Source: Sulfitobacter sp. JL08 (GTDB lineage Bacteria > Pseudomonadota > Alphaproteobacteria > Rhodobacterales > Rhodobacteraceae). Taken from it: a DNA stretch of 64,000 bases. A model generated the notes under the pieces. That model saw only the letters and a program-made list of their open reading frames with translations, made no database searches and was not told the DNA's origin. The stretch lies in assembly GCF_003352045.1 (NCBI RefSeq), contig NZ_CP025815.1, positions 310,001-374,000 on the forward strand. Reading direction: 5' to 3'. Shown one piece after another: positions 16,980 through 25,290 of this stretch. The translations under genes were made by a program, and so were the position numbers. How positions within the stretch are numbered: the first letter of the stretch is position 1; every line of letters begins with the position of its first letter.

Positions 16980-18311
16980 CTACATTTCAGCATGGAAACG
17001 GAAGAACCAGTCGACGGTATCCAAGGCCTTGTTGCGCTCAAAGTCGCGCTCTTTGTAGAGTTCGTGATAACCCCCGACCAAAGAAACGAACTGGCAGCTG
17101 TTCGCGCCTATTGAAGCCAAGCTAATCGAATTGAGATCGTCGCAAAACTCCGTGTGTCGGCTGAGATCGGGCTTGCGGTCGCGCCATTCTGCATAAGGAT
17201 TATAGGCCCTTAAGTCTTCGGAACCCGTCAGAAGCATGATTGGAATATGCGCCATTTTCTCCAGACTTCCCGGTTTGCGCATCTGGCGATTGAAGCGTGC
17301 CGCCGCAAGAACCCAGCCGTTGGTTGCCCCACCAAGCTGTGGGCCGGACCAGTTCTCATCCCTGGTATATTCGTCCTCAGCGATTTGGCTCCAATCAAAA
17401 CGATCCATCATGTGGGTCCGCAGTTCATAGCGCGCCTTGCTATGCGTCATGATGGCTTGGGTGTTTTCAACGAAACGTCTGGTGTCGGGCACATATCCAT
17501 TTGCCGCACTCTTTGCGGCATACTCCTCGCAACGCTGGTCATTCCAATAGGATGCAATCCCACACCGCCACCGGGCCTGCATCAGAGCACCTGATTCAGA
17601 ATAGAGACGAAGGTAAAACCAATTGGCCGGTGTACCAGAAAAACTGTGGTAGTTGACGTTTATCATGGGCCCTAAAAGGGCGGCAGCGCGAAACGGATTG
17701 TCTGGCCCCAAGCGTTGGAGCAGCCCGATGCCGACGGCGCCGCCCATCGAATTGCTGGTCAGATACATGACGGGGTTAGGACCTGCGCCCAATTCGGCCA
17801 GATCAATCTTTACCGTGTCGACAAATACCAACGCGTCGTCAACGTAGTCCTCAAAATTTGCGACGTGGCCTTTGTGATGGTCGGCCAACAATCTTGGGGA
17901 CAGACCCTGTCCCCGATGGTCGATCACATATACCGGCCCAAATCCACGGTCGATGAAATCAATGGCTGTCTCGTAGTACTCGAACGAACCTTCGCCACGG
18001 CCGGGGAACACGACGATGGAACCACGCTCACCAATTGTGCATCCAAAGCGGCTATATCTGGCGCGATACCCGTCATTACTGTTGGTTATCGCGTTGCGCT
18101 GCCATGCAGGTACTTCAGGGTTTTCGCCGCACTCCAGATTTTGGGAATAGATATCTACCATTCTTTCAAGAACGGCGGCCTCATCAAGTGCGAAAGCAGG
18201 GGTAATGATAAAGCTAGATATCAGACCAAGCAACGCCAGTCGAACTGCGGACACGAATGGCAATGCACTCAACTTGTCCTTCCTTGGTGACGACATTGTT
18301 GACTGCCCCAT
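16980..18311 (-). CDS. exported alpha/beta hydrolase (serine aminopeptidase S33 / lysophospholipase-like)
   Basis: A 443-residue secreted hydrolase. A hydrophobic signal segment (LALLGLISSFIITPAFA) precedes the catalytic domain. The oxyanion region is VVFPGRGEGSFEYYE, the acid/turn region VYVIDHRGQGLS, and the nucleophile elbow SNSMGGA. The histidine is probably in GGYHELYKE near the C-terminus. This is the monoacylglycerol-lipase/PldB-like layout. The ATG at 18311 is preferred over the TTG 12 bases upstream. It stands alone between a repeat copy and an IS30 element, so context gives no substrate. Confidence 0.82.
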   Translation of the reverse strand: MGQSTMSSPRKDKLSALPFVSAVRLALLGLISSFIITPAFALDEAAVLERMVDIYSQNLECGENPEVPAWQRNAITNSNDGYRARYSRFGCTIGERGSIVVFPGRGEGSFEYYETAIDFIDRGFGPVYVIDHRGQGLSPRLLADHHKGHVANFEDYVDDALVFVDTVKIDLAELGAGPNPVMYLTSNSMGGAVGIGLLQRLGPDNPFRAAALLGPMINVNYHSFSGTPANWFYLRLYSESGALMQARWRCGIASYWNDQRCEEYAAKSAANGYVPDTRRFVENTQAIMTHSKARYELRTHMMDRFDWSQIAEDEYTRDENWSGPQLGGATNGWVLAAARFNRQMRKPGSLEKMAHIPIMLLTGSEDLRAYNPYAEWRDRKPDLSRHTEFCDDLNSISLASIGANSCQFVSLVGGYHELYKERDFERNKALDTVDWFFRFHAEM

Positions 18312-18430
18312 CTTTAGTTCCAACTCTTGCTAGCTCGTTCTGAGCTTAGGTGTACAATACGTGCCGTATTGAGAGAAGTCCGGGATTCCATACTCTACCA
18401 AAGGGTAATCGAATGACCGCATGGTCCGGC

Positions 18431-19615
18431 GGTTTCAACGGGTGATCGCAACACTTTAATCTTTTTGGAAAGATGGAGTGTTAGAGATGAAGTATCGTAC
18501 GCGGACGTTTTATACGGACAGACAGAAGTCTGAGATGTGGGACCGATGGCAACGCGGAGAGTCTATGAGCTCGATTGGGCGGCACTTCAATCGTGCGTCG
18601 TCTTCGATCTTTCCACATTTGGCGCAGTTTGGTGGGATCCGGCCACCTGCCCGTAAGCGATCTCGATTTGCTTTAAGCTTGGTGGACCGTGAAGAGATAT
18701 CTCGCGGGTTGGTCGCGCAGAAGTCGCTGCGTTCCATCGCCAAGGGACTGAACCGGTCGCCTTCAACGATCAGTCGCGCGGCACGCTCAGATGAACGTGC
18801 GTGGAACTGCGCAATGCGACCCAAATCATGTAAGTTGTCGTTCAACGATCCATTATGTCAGTTGATTGCGCGCAAGCTACGCCGGAAATGGTCACCCCAG
18901 CAGATTGCGGGTTGGTTGAAGCGCAAGCACCCGAATGAAGAGCAACGCCGCGTGTCACACGAAACGATCTATCGCAGCCTTTATGTGCAAACCCGTGGGG
19001 TTTTGAAGAAGGAATTGCAGGAATGTTTGCGCAGTCCGCGTGCCATCAGGCGGTCACGGCATGCGACCCAGAAAGGGCTGAAGCTGCGCAAGATCAAGGA
19101 TGCTGTTCCGATTAGTAACCGCCCTCCTGAGGTCGAAGATCGAGCCGTGCCAGGTCACTGGGAGGGCGATTTAATCGTTGGTTCAAACAACAGCTACATT
19201 GCCACGCTGGTCGAGCGTCACTCCCGATTTGTGATGTTGGCGAAGGTCGAAACTAAAGACACTCAAAGCGTCACCGCGGCTCTAATCAAACAAGCGCGCA
19301 AGCTTCCCAAGGAGCTGTACAAATCGCTGACATGGGACCGTGGATCAGAGATGGCCGGGCATGCAAAGTTCACGATGGCGACAAATATTGACGTCTATTT
19401 TTGTGACCCCCAGTCACCTTGGCAACGAGGAAGTAATGAAAATACCAATCGATTACTTCGCCAATACTTCCCGAAAGGCACCGACATATCGGGCTTTAGC
19501 CAAGCGAAACTCAGCGCCGTCGCTCGCCAGCTTAACGAGAGACCTCGAAAGACCTTGCAATACCAAACGCCTGCTGAGAAGTTTGACACATGTGTTGCAG
19601 CGACCAGTTGAAACC
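18431..19615 (+). mobile_element. IS30 family insertion sequence, complete
   Basis: A 1185-bp element. The 24-bp ends at 18431-18454 and 19592-19615 are imperfect inverted repeats (19 of 24 match; both read GGTTTCAAC from the outside and end GCAACAC). One transposase gene fills the inside, and its stop codon lies in the right repeat. No convincing target duplication is visible. The right end abuts a copy of the dispersed repeat. Confidence 0.85.
18487..19611 (+). CDS. IS30 family transposase
   Basis: A 374-residue DDE transposase. It has two N-terminal helix-turn-helix units (MSSIGRHFNRASSSI and SLRSIAKGLNRSPSTISRA), then the catalytic core: GHWEGDLIVG (first Asp), TWDRGSEMAGH (second Asp) and SPWQRGSNENTNRLLRQYFP (Glu). 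All three acidic residues are present and the frame is intact, so it may be active. The ATG at 18487 follows GGAG with 8-base spacing. Confidence 0.95.
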   Translation: MKYRTRTFYTDRQKSEMWDRWQRGESMSSIGRHFNRASSSIFPHLAQFGGIRPPARKRSRFALSLVDREEISRGLVAQKSLRSIAKGLNRSPSTISRAARSDERAWNCAMRPKSCKLSFNDPLCQLIARKLRRKWSPQQIAGWLKRKHPNEEQRRVSHETIYRSLYVQTRGVLKKELQECLRSPRAIRRSRHATQKGLKLRKIKDAVPISNRPPEVEDRAVPGHWEGDLIVGSNNSYIATLVERHSRFVMLAKVETKDTQSVTAALIKQARKLPKELYKSLTWDRGSEMAGHAKFTMATNIDVYFCDPQSPWQRGSNENTNRLLRQYFPKGTDISGFSQAKLSAVARQLNERPRKTLQYQTPAEKFDTCVAATS

Positions 19616-19690
19616 GCACCGCGTTGCAGTCATTAATGGACGACATAGCGAACGGCAGTTCAGAGCCAAAGTACAAGATTCTGCGGCTGG
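19616..19690 (+). repeat. dispersed intergenic repeat, copy 3, at the IS30 right end
   Basis: Reads CGCGTTGCAGTCATTAATGG then ACGACATAGCGAACGGCAG, sharing over 30 bases with copy 1 before diverging. It starts immediately outside the IS30 right terminal repeat. Confidence 0.65.
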
Positions 19691-19926
19691 TTCAAACGGC
19701 GGCCAAGCGCAGATTGCAGGCTTTTCAGAGTCTGGCTGATCTTTTTTTAAAGCGTACATTTGAGACAAGTGCGGCGAGAGGCTGGTCATTGCCTGGTGAG
19801 CGTGTGACCCGAACAACAATCAAGTCCACTGAGACTGCTCGCTGACCAGATCCCAACCGCTAGCGCCTTTTACTTGCCATCTTGGGTTGCGCCTGCGACT
19901 GTGCGGGCTCTAGGGAGTTTCCATAA

Positions 19927-20334
19927 ATGATTAATATTCTGGCAAAATCTTCGATTGTGCCGCTCGTCTTCTGTCTGTTGGCATCTTGTTCAACGCCTTC
20001 AAGCAACGACGGTCAGCAACGTGTTTTAACTGTGGTCAACAAAGGCTCAGTGCCGATAATCTCTTTCTATGCAGGAAGGCCCGGAACAACACCCGGGAGC
20101 AGACAACCAACCTTCGAACTCGTGTCAAGGAACGCTGAGGGCATGGTCGACTGGCTTCCTTTGGGGCTGAACCTAAAGCCTGGAGCAGAACAGAAGTTTA
20201 ACATTGATGATGGCAAGGGGACATGTGTCTTTGAAGTCTATGTTTAGTTCCTGGATGGCGCATCGCGGAAGAACGAAGGAGACGTCTGCAAATTTAACCG
20301 TGAAAAAAGAAACGGGTGGGAGGTTTCTAACTAA
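19927..20334 (+). pseudogene. small lipoprotein gene interrupted by an in-frame TAG
   Basis: The first frame gives 106 residues with a lipoprotein signal (VFCLLASCS, Cys as lipid anchor) and ends at TAG 20245-20247. The same frame then continues for 28 sense codons to TAA at 20332-20334. The extra part, FLDGASRKNEGDVCKFNREK, looks like a natural continuation of KGTCVFEVYV, because small secreted proteins of this type often end with a C-x-F, F-x-DG and VCK pattern. The simplest reading is a nonsense mutation in a 135-residue lipoprotein. Translation may still give a short product lacking one cysteine. The function is unknown. Confidence 0.65.
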
Positions 20335-20672
20335 CACCTATCGGTCGTAGAGTTTCATGTTGGGCTTATCCGCTACTTGCCAGTTCACGGCCTGAACGAC
20401 TTAGTTCCGCCATGGCAGGATCGAGACAGCAGCGGGGGGGTCGGCTTCCCGGCTGTTAGCAGCTGTTGGGCTGGACATGGCGAACGGCAGCAAAGTCCCG
20501 CAACTGAGACATTAGCCGCCAGCGCAAGGAACGGCCGGTTTTTCGCATTGCGGCCATTGGTGCTTTGCGCCGCGAATGGACGCCCCGGAAATTGGTTATC
20601 TGGATGTCCCGAGATTGCCGAAGTCATAAGGGGAAGGGTTCGCAGTGCAATGAGTGATTTGCTGATTAGCGA
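20335..20672. other. gene-free stretch with degenerate repeat
   Basis: No supported gene. A degenerate copy of the dispersed repeat lies at about 20546-20590 (TGCGGCCATTGGTGC ... GCCGCGAATG). The frames here are fragmentary, and the stretch lies between the broken lipoprotein gene and the recombinase relic. Confidence 0.5.
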
Positions 20673-20978
20673 TCATACACATATTGCTAACTCATTCTTG
20701 GTACGATCTTGTCCAGATCGCCCTCCCGCAACCAACAAGAACGTACCGCCGCCCTCCGGGGCGGCGTTCGTTTTTGTACCAAGCGCCAAGATCCCCGCCA
20801 AAGTTCCAACCAGCGTCACTTCGGTCTCACCCCGCTTGGTGCCAGCGCGCACTTCGATGCGGTCAACCAGGCTGCGGATGGCTGTCATGGCATCGTCACG
20901 CGTTGCCTCATCAGAGAGAAGGCCCGCGAGTTCGCCGACTTTCTTTCGGTAGAGATCTGCATAGTTCGGATGAAACCT
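20673..20978 (-). pseudogene. C-terminal relic of a large serine recombinase
   Basis: About 100 residues, including VRFHPNYADLYRKKVGELA, DDAMTAIRSLVDRIEVRAG and LVGTLAGILALGTKTNAAPE. This resembles the C-terminal end of long serine recombinases (recombinase/zinc-ribbon/coiled-coil type). The catalytic resolvase domain and everything N-terminal are missing: at about 20978 the sequence changes to a serine-hydrolase relic on the opposite strand. It is a footprint of a past site-specific integration. Confidence 0.7.
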
Positions 20979-20981
20979 TAC

Positions 20982-21520
20982 CACAGACGCTGGTGCTGGC
21001 GACGCAATATGTCACCGGAATGCGGTGGCAGGACCTTTGGAACGAGCGGGTCTGGTCGAAGATCGGGGCGAAGAATCCATTCATTTGCGGGCTCGCGCAG
21101 GACGGAACCCCTCTGGCCGCCGGTTTGCACAACACGACGCCCGAGGACCTGTTGCGCTTCACGATGATTTACACGCCCAGTTGGAATGTCGTGTCGGATG
21201 AGAAGATCGTCTCCGACAGGCTGCTGAAAAGCATCCAGACCATGGGCAATCCCGAGGCCTACAAGGGCTCGACCGAAGAGCAATACGGAACCGACTGGTT
21301 CGGCGAAGTCCCTGACTACAACTCGGCCCAGTGGGACCACGTCTTCAACGACGGCGCCATGTTCAAGCATGGGAACATGGGACAGGGTATCTATGTCGAT
21401 CCCGCCCGCGATTTCTGTGGCATGTATTTCGGCTTGGCGCCCAACCAGGATGAAATCTCGGGGATCGATCATTCGCCGGGATATCTGCGCAACGCGGCGA
21501 AAATGCTGGCTGGTGGTTGA
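20982..21520 (+). pseudogene. C-terminal relic of a beta-lactamase-family serine hydrolase
   Basis: About 178 residues from QTLVLATQYVTGMRWQDLWN to YLRNAAKMLAGG. They match the C-terminal half of class C-type serine hydrolases (penicillin-binding-protein-like esterases), including the GLHNTTPEDLLRFTMIY region. The N-terminal half with the SxxK nucleophile is absent, cut at the junction with the recombinase relic. Fused frames on this strand upstream of about 20982 are artefacts. It is not expected to be active. Confidence 0.7.
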
Positions 21521-21530
21521 AGCACGAGGA

Positions 21531-21555
21531 GTCCGGGCGCCTGTCGCGCCCGGAC
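21531..21555 (+). terminator. hairpin after the serine-hydrolase relic
   Basis: GTCCGGGCGC and GCGCCCGGAC form a perfect 10-bp stem around CTGTC, 10 bases after the stop codon. There is no U-run, so rho-independent termination is uncertain. Confidence 0.5.
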
Positions 21556-21677
21556 CATCGATTCGGGCCGCCACCGGTCCAAAAATATTGCCCAAAAGGG
21601 TGACAGGTGGCTCCATAGGCAATCCTCACTACTAAGACCCACTTGGGAAACATTACCAAAAAAGCTTGGAGAAAATG

Positions 21678-23312
21678 ATGAAGAAGCAAAGACATCTAGT
21701 CGCCGGGACCCTATTGATGAGTGTCATGTGGGCCGTACCTGCCTTCGCGCAGGACTATGATCTTGTGATCAACAATGGCCGCGTCATGGACCCCGAAACG
21801 CTGTTCGACGACATTGCCAATGTCGGCATCAAGGACGGTCGCATAGCCGCCATCAGCCAGGATGCACTTGCGGGTGCCGAAACGATGGATGCCACCGGGC
21901 ACATCGTGGCACCGGGCTTCATCGACACGCATTTCCATTTTCAAATGCCGGTCGGCTATTCCCTCGGGTTACGCGACGGGTTGACCAGCAGCATTGATTT
22001 CGAGATGGGCTGTGCGGGATCCTATATGGCGGAATGGTACGAAGCGCGTGCCGGCGTGACCGGGGCCAACTATGGCTGCGCGGTCAGCCACGAATCTGCC
22101 CGCGCGATGGTGATCGACGGGGCAGACGGCGATTACATGAGAGACGGCCCCCTTTCCGCTTTGGAAACCCGGAAGAATACGGGCTGGAGCGCGACGCGTC
22201 CGACCCTGGAACAGGGCAACGCGATTCTCGAAGAGCTTGACAAGGGCCTGCAGGCTGGCGCCCCCGGCATCGGCAGCACCGTGGGCTACATGAGATCAGG
22301 CGTTTCTTCACGCGAGATGTTCGAGGTGCAGAAAGTCGCGGCGCGCTATGACCGCCCGACCGGTGCACATACACGCTATACGCTCGGCACCGACACGGCC
22401 GAGAATAACGGCGCGCAAGAACTTGTCGCCAACGCCCTGACGCTTGGCGCCCCGGCGATCGTGCTGCACTACAACAACGACGGCTGGCAGCTTGCCCATG
22501 AGATGATCACCAAGCTTCAGGAACAGGGCCACAATATCTGGGGTGAAATCTATCCCTACGCTGCGGGTTCCACCACGATCAATGCCGAGTTCCTGGAGCC
22601 TGAGGTCTGGATCGACGAATTTGGCAGACGCTATGAAGATACCATGCTCGATCCGGTCACGGGTGAGTTCTATACTCTGGAGACCTACAAGGAAACCGTT
22701 GCATCCGAACCGTCCAGGCTAATCGTCATCTTCAAGCAGCCCGAAGAAAACCAGGCGAAGTGGCTGACGCTGAAAGGCGTGACCATGGCCAGCGATGCAA
22801 CTGCTGGCACGCCGTATGACGCCCCGTGGGATTACCCTCTGGAAGAGTTGGGTGGCACGCATCCGCGCACGGCTGGTGCCCGAGGCGCGACGATCCGGCT
22901 CGGTCGGGAAAACAACATCCCGATGATGCAGCTGATGTCGATCCTCAGCTATAACGCTGCCAAGCATCTGGGCGATACCGGCCTGAAATCCATGCAGGAA
23001 CGCGGCCGCATCCAGACGGGCATGGTTGCCGATATCGTGGTCTTTGACCCCGAACTCTTCACGGACAATTCAACCTATGAAAAGGGCAGTATCCCGTCGA
23101 CGGGCATGAAAGCCGTGATCGTCAACGGTCAGGTCACTGTGCGTGACGACGAGCTGCTTCCTGTCTTCGCGGGTCAGCCGATCCGGTTTGACCCCGAAGA
23201 CAAGCCACGCTTCGAGCCGATCTCGGCAGAGGCGTGGAGTGCCGAATTCTCGACCGGTATGCCTTTGCCATCTGACTTCACGGGGGCCTTTCCCCAGAAA
23301 GTCGAAAACTGA
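21678..23312 (+). CDS. exported amidohydrolase, N-acyl-D-amino-acid deacylase-like
   Basis: A 544-residue amidohydrolase with a Sec signal peptide (cleavage after VPAFA). The N-terminal beta-sandwich YDLVINNGRVMDPETL leads to APGFIDTHFHFQM, where the HxH metal ligands are HFH. The late part has MMQLMSILSYNAAKHLG and GMVADIVVFDPE, typical of the D-aminoacylase/dihydroorotase-like family. Start 21678 is chosen from GGAGA spacing; the ATG 3 bases upstream is too close. The usual D-aminoacylase HxHYD is HFHFQM here, so substrate preference may differ. It lies in a run of exported hydrolases, possibly degrading D-amino-acid-containing compounds. Confidence 0.82.
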   Translation: MKKQRHLVAGTLLMSVMWAVPAFAQDYDLVINNGRVMDPETLFDDIANVGIKDGRIAAISQDALAGAETMDATGHIVAPGFIDTHFHFQMPVGYSLGLRDGLTSSIDFEMGCAGSYMAEWYEARAGVTGANYGCAVSHESARAMVIDGADGDYMRDGPLSALETRKNTGWSATRPTLEQGNAILEELDKGLQAGAPGIGSTVGYMRSGVSSREMFEVQKVAARYDRPTGAHTRYTLGTDTAENNGAQELVANALTLGAPAIVLHYNNDGWQLAHEMITKLQEQGHNIWGEIYPYAAGSTTINAEFLEPEVWIDEFGRRYEDTMLDPVTGEFYTLETYKETVASEPSRLIVIFKQPEENQAKWLTLKGVTMASDATAGTPYDAPWDYPLEELGGTHPRTAGARGATIRLGRENNIPMMQLMSILSYNAAKHLGDTGLKSMQERGRIQTGMVADIVVFDPELFTDNSTYEKGSIPSTGMKAVIVNGQVTVRDDELLPVFAGQPIRFDPEDKPRFEPISAEAWSAEFSTGMPLPSDFTGAFPQKVEN

Positions 23313-23401
23313 GCGTAACGCGCTGAGGCAAGGGGAGGCGGGATCATGCGGTGCGTGATCTCCGCCTCCCCGATAAACACTTAACGAAGGAAGAACTGGC
23401 T

Positions 23402-23923
23402 ATGGCGATGAAAATTTCGACGAAATATTTTTGGCTTGGGGTGCTGACAATGGCTCTTGGCGTATTTGTGCTGTTCAATGCCGTGATCGCGTCCGCGGCT
23501 ATTGTTACGGTTACGGGCATGTTTCTCTTGCTTGGGGGCGCTTTGCAAATTGCCCTTGGGTTCTGGACTGAAGGCCTGGGCAACAAGATACTGACCTGGT
23601 GCCTTGGCGCTCTGACACTATTTCTGGGCTGGTCATTTTTGGCCAACCCGCTTGCCGGCATGATTTCGCTTTCCACGTTCGTGCTGATCCTCCTGATGGC
23701 AAGCGGCATCGTCCAGATCTTGTTCGCCTTCCGCGTCAAAGGCACACGGTTCTTCTGGCCTCTTTTGTTGGCGGGGTCAGTGTCTGTCGTCTTGGCAATA
23801 ATTCTTTTGTCCTCGCCGGGTGCAACGCTGGTTCTGCTCGGGACGCTGCTCGGAATCCAGATGCTTTGTTCAGGCGCGAGCCTGACGATGATGGGGATGT
23901 TCTTCAAGGAAACCCGTCAATGA
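23402..23923 (+). CDS. HdeD/DUF308 family membrane protein
   Basis: A 173-residue integral membrane protein with about six hydrophobic helices in the repeated DUF308 pattern (LGVLTMALGVFVLFNAVIA, ALTLFLGWSFLANPLAGM, AGSVSVVLAIILLSSPGA). HdeD-type proteins are linked to acid or membrane stress, but the molecular role is not known. The ATG at 23402 follows AAGGAAG. It is 89 bases after the amidohydrolase gene, in the same direction. Confidence 0.8.
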   Translation: MAMKISTKYFWLGVLTMALGVFVLFNAVIASAAIVTVTGMFLLLGGALQIALGFWTEGLGNKILTWCLGALTLFLGWSFLANPLAGMISLSTFVLILLMASGIVQILFAFRVKGTRFFWPLLLAGSVSVVLAIILLSSPGATLVLLGTLLGIQMLCSGASLTMMGMFFKETRQ

Positions 23924-24026
23924 CGAAATCAGGATTGGATGCCCGATATCACGCCAGCCTTTCCGGCAAATGGCGGTAACAGATCGTGGCATTCCCGAAA
24001 CTCGATCTGAAAAGGAGAAACCAAAA

Positions 24027-25025
24027 ATGAAATATCGTTCAGTTATCGCAGCCCTCGCGGTTTCCGCGGCGGCGACTTTTGGCCCGGCTTACGGCCAGAC
24101 AACGCAAGGACAGTCCGTTGGTGCCGCGATCGAACAGATCGTGTCGGGGCTTGCCGGGCGCATAGGATTTGCGGCGCAGGAAATCGGCGGCGACGAGGTC
24201 ATCTCGTTCAATGGTGATGAGACCTTCGCCATGGCCAGCACCTACAAGGTGGCGATCGCCACGGCCGTACTGGACCGCGTGGACAGGGGGGAACTCAGCC
24301 TCGATCAACTCGTCGAAGTGCCGAACGAGATGTTCGTCACCGGCGTCGTCGCGCTGGCCGAAACATTTCCCCATGGCGGGATCCAGCTCTCGGTGGCGAA
24401 CCTGATCGAGGTAATGATCACGGAAAGCGACAACACCGCGACCGACGTCAACATGGGGCTGGCAGGCGGGCCAGAGGCGGTGACCGAGAACCTGCGCAGG
24501 CTCGGGATCACCGATTTCAGGGTTGACCGGCTAACCGCTGAGATTCTCCGGGATTTCTACGGCTTGCCGGGGCCGGCCACGCCGGAAACTGTCGCTGAGG
24601 CCGTTAGCAACAATCCGGCACTGTGGACGGAGCAGGCTGATCCTAATCCGGACTTCGAGGCGGATCCCCGCGACCACACAACGCCCCTTGCGATGCTGCA
24701 ACTGCTGCTTGCCATCGACGGTGGCACGGCGATGAGCCCGGAAAGCCGCGAGTTCCTGCTGGGGGTCATGTCGCGCACGCGCAGCGGCCCTGGCCGTATC
24801 AAGGGGCTGATGCCGATGGGAACGCCCGTCGCGCACAAGACCGGAACCGTAGGCGGAATTGCCAATGACGTCGGCTATGTCACGCTCCCCGACGGTCGGC
24901 GGTTTGCCATCGCCGTGTACACGAACAGCAGCGAGACATCCACGTCGGACAGGGAACGGGCAATTGCAGAGATCTCCCGCATGGTGTTCGACTATTTGTA
25001 CCTGGCACCGGTGTTGAAGCAATAA
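24027..25025 (+). CDS. class A beta-lactamase-related serine hydrolase
   Basis: A 332-residue exported protein with a signal peptide (ATFGPAYG). It carries the serine-enzyme motifs STYK (Ser-x-x-Lys), SDN and KTG in correct order and spacing for class A. The region of the omega loop is unusual: after VDRLTAEILRDFYGLPG there is an extra stretch of about 30 residues before DHTTPLAML, and the EPELN motif with general base Glu166 is not recognisable. Beta-lactam hydrolysis is therefore uncertain, and a peptidase or esterase role is possible. The ATG at 24027 follows AAAAGGAGAA. Confidence 0.85.
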   Translation: MKYRSVIAALAVSAAATFGPAYGQTTQGQSVGAAIEQIVSGLAGRIGFAAQEIGGDEVISFNGDETFAMASTYKVAIATAVLDRVDRGELSLDQLVEVPNEMFVTGVVALAETFPHGGIQLSVANLIEVMITESDNTATDVNMGLAGGPEAVTENLRRLGITDFRVDRLTAEILRDFYGLPGPATPETVAEAVSNNPALWTEQADPNPDFEADPRDHTTPLAMLQLLLAIDGGTAMSPESREFLLGVMSRTRSGPGRIKGLMPMGTPVAHKTGTVGGIANDVGYVTLPDGRRFAIAVYTNSSETSTSDRERAIAEISRMVFDYLYLAPVLKQ

Positions 25026-25044
25026 GCGGATAAATCTGGCGGGG

Positions 25045-25071
25045 GCGCAGGCTCTGCCGGTGCCCCTGCGC
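25045..25071 (+). terminator. hairpin downstream of the beta-lactamase-like gene
   Basis: GCGCAGG (25045-25051) pairs with CCTGCGC (25065-25071), 20 bases after the stop. It is not followed by a U-run. It could end the hydrolase transcript. Confidence 0.4.
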
Positions 25072-25290
25072 TCAGGCCGAACTCACATGGGCTTGACCTG
25101 CGTAGGATATGTCCCTCGTTATGGCGCCCAGATTCCCCAAGTTATTGTAGCATGCAATGGATGATTCCACCGAATAGCCAAGGAAAGACACCAAATGGCT
25201 CGCTTCATAAAGGCAGCTTTTGGAACTTTCTCCACTGAGAAGAACAGATTTTCAGGATTTATCCTCTGCATCCAAAATAGGAGAAACCAA

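Noticed and set aside
19624-19845. 73-codon frame after the IS30 element
   Set aside because: It is made of repeat copy 3 and unremarkable sequence, and has no family resemblance.
20377-21520. Long plus-strand frames joining the recombinase relic to the serine-hydrolase relic (191, 152 and 278 codons)
   Set aside because: The upstream parts are antisense of the recombinase relic; only the region after about 20982 resembles a protein family.
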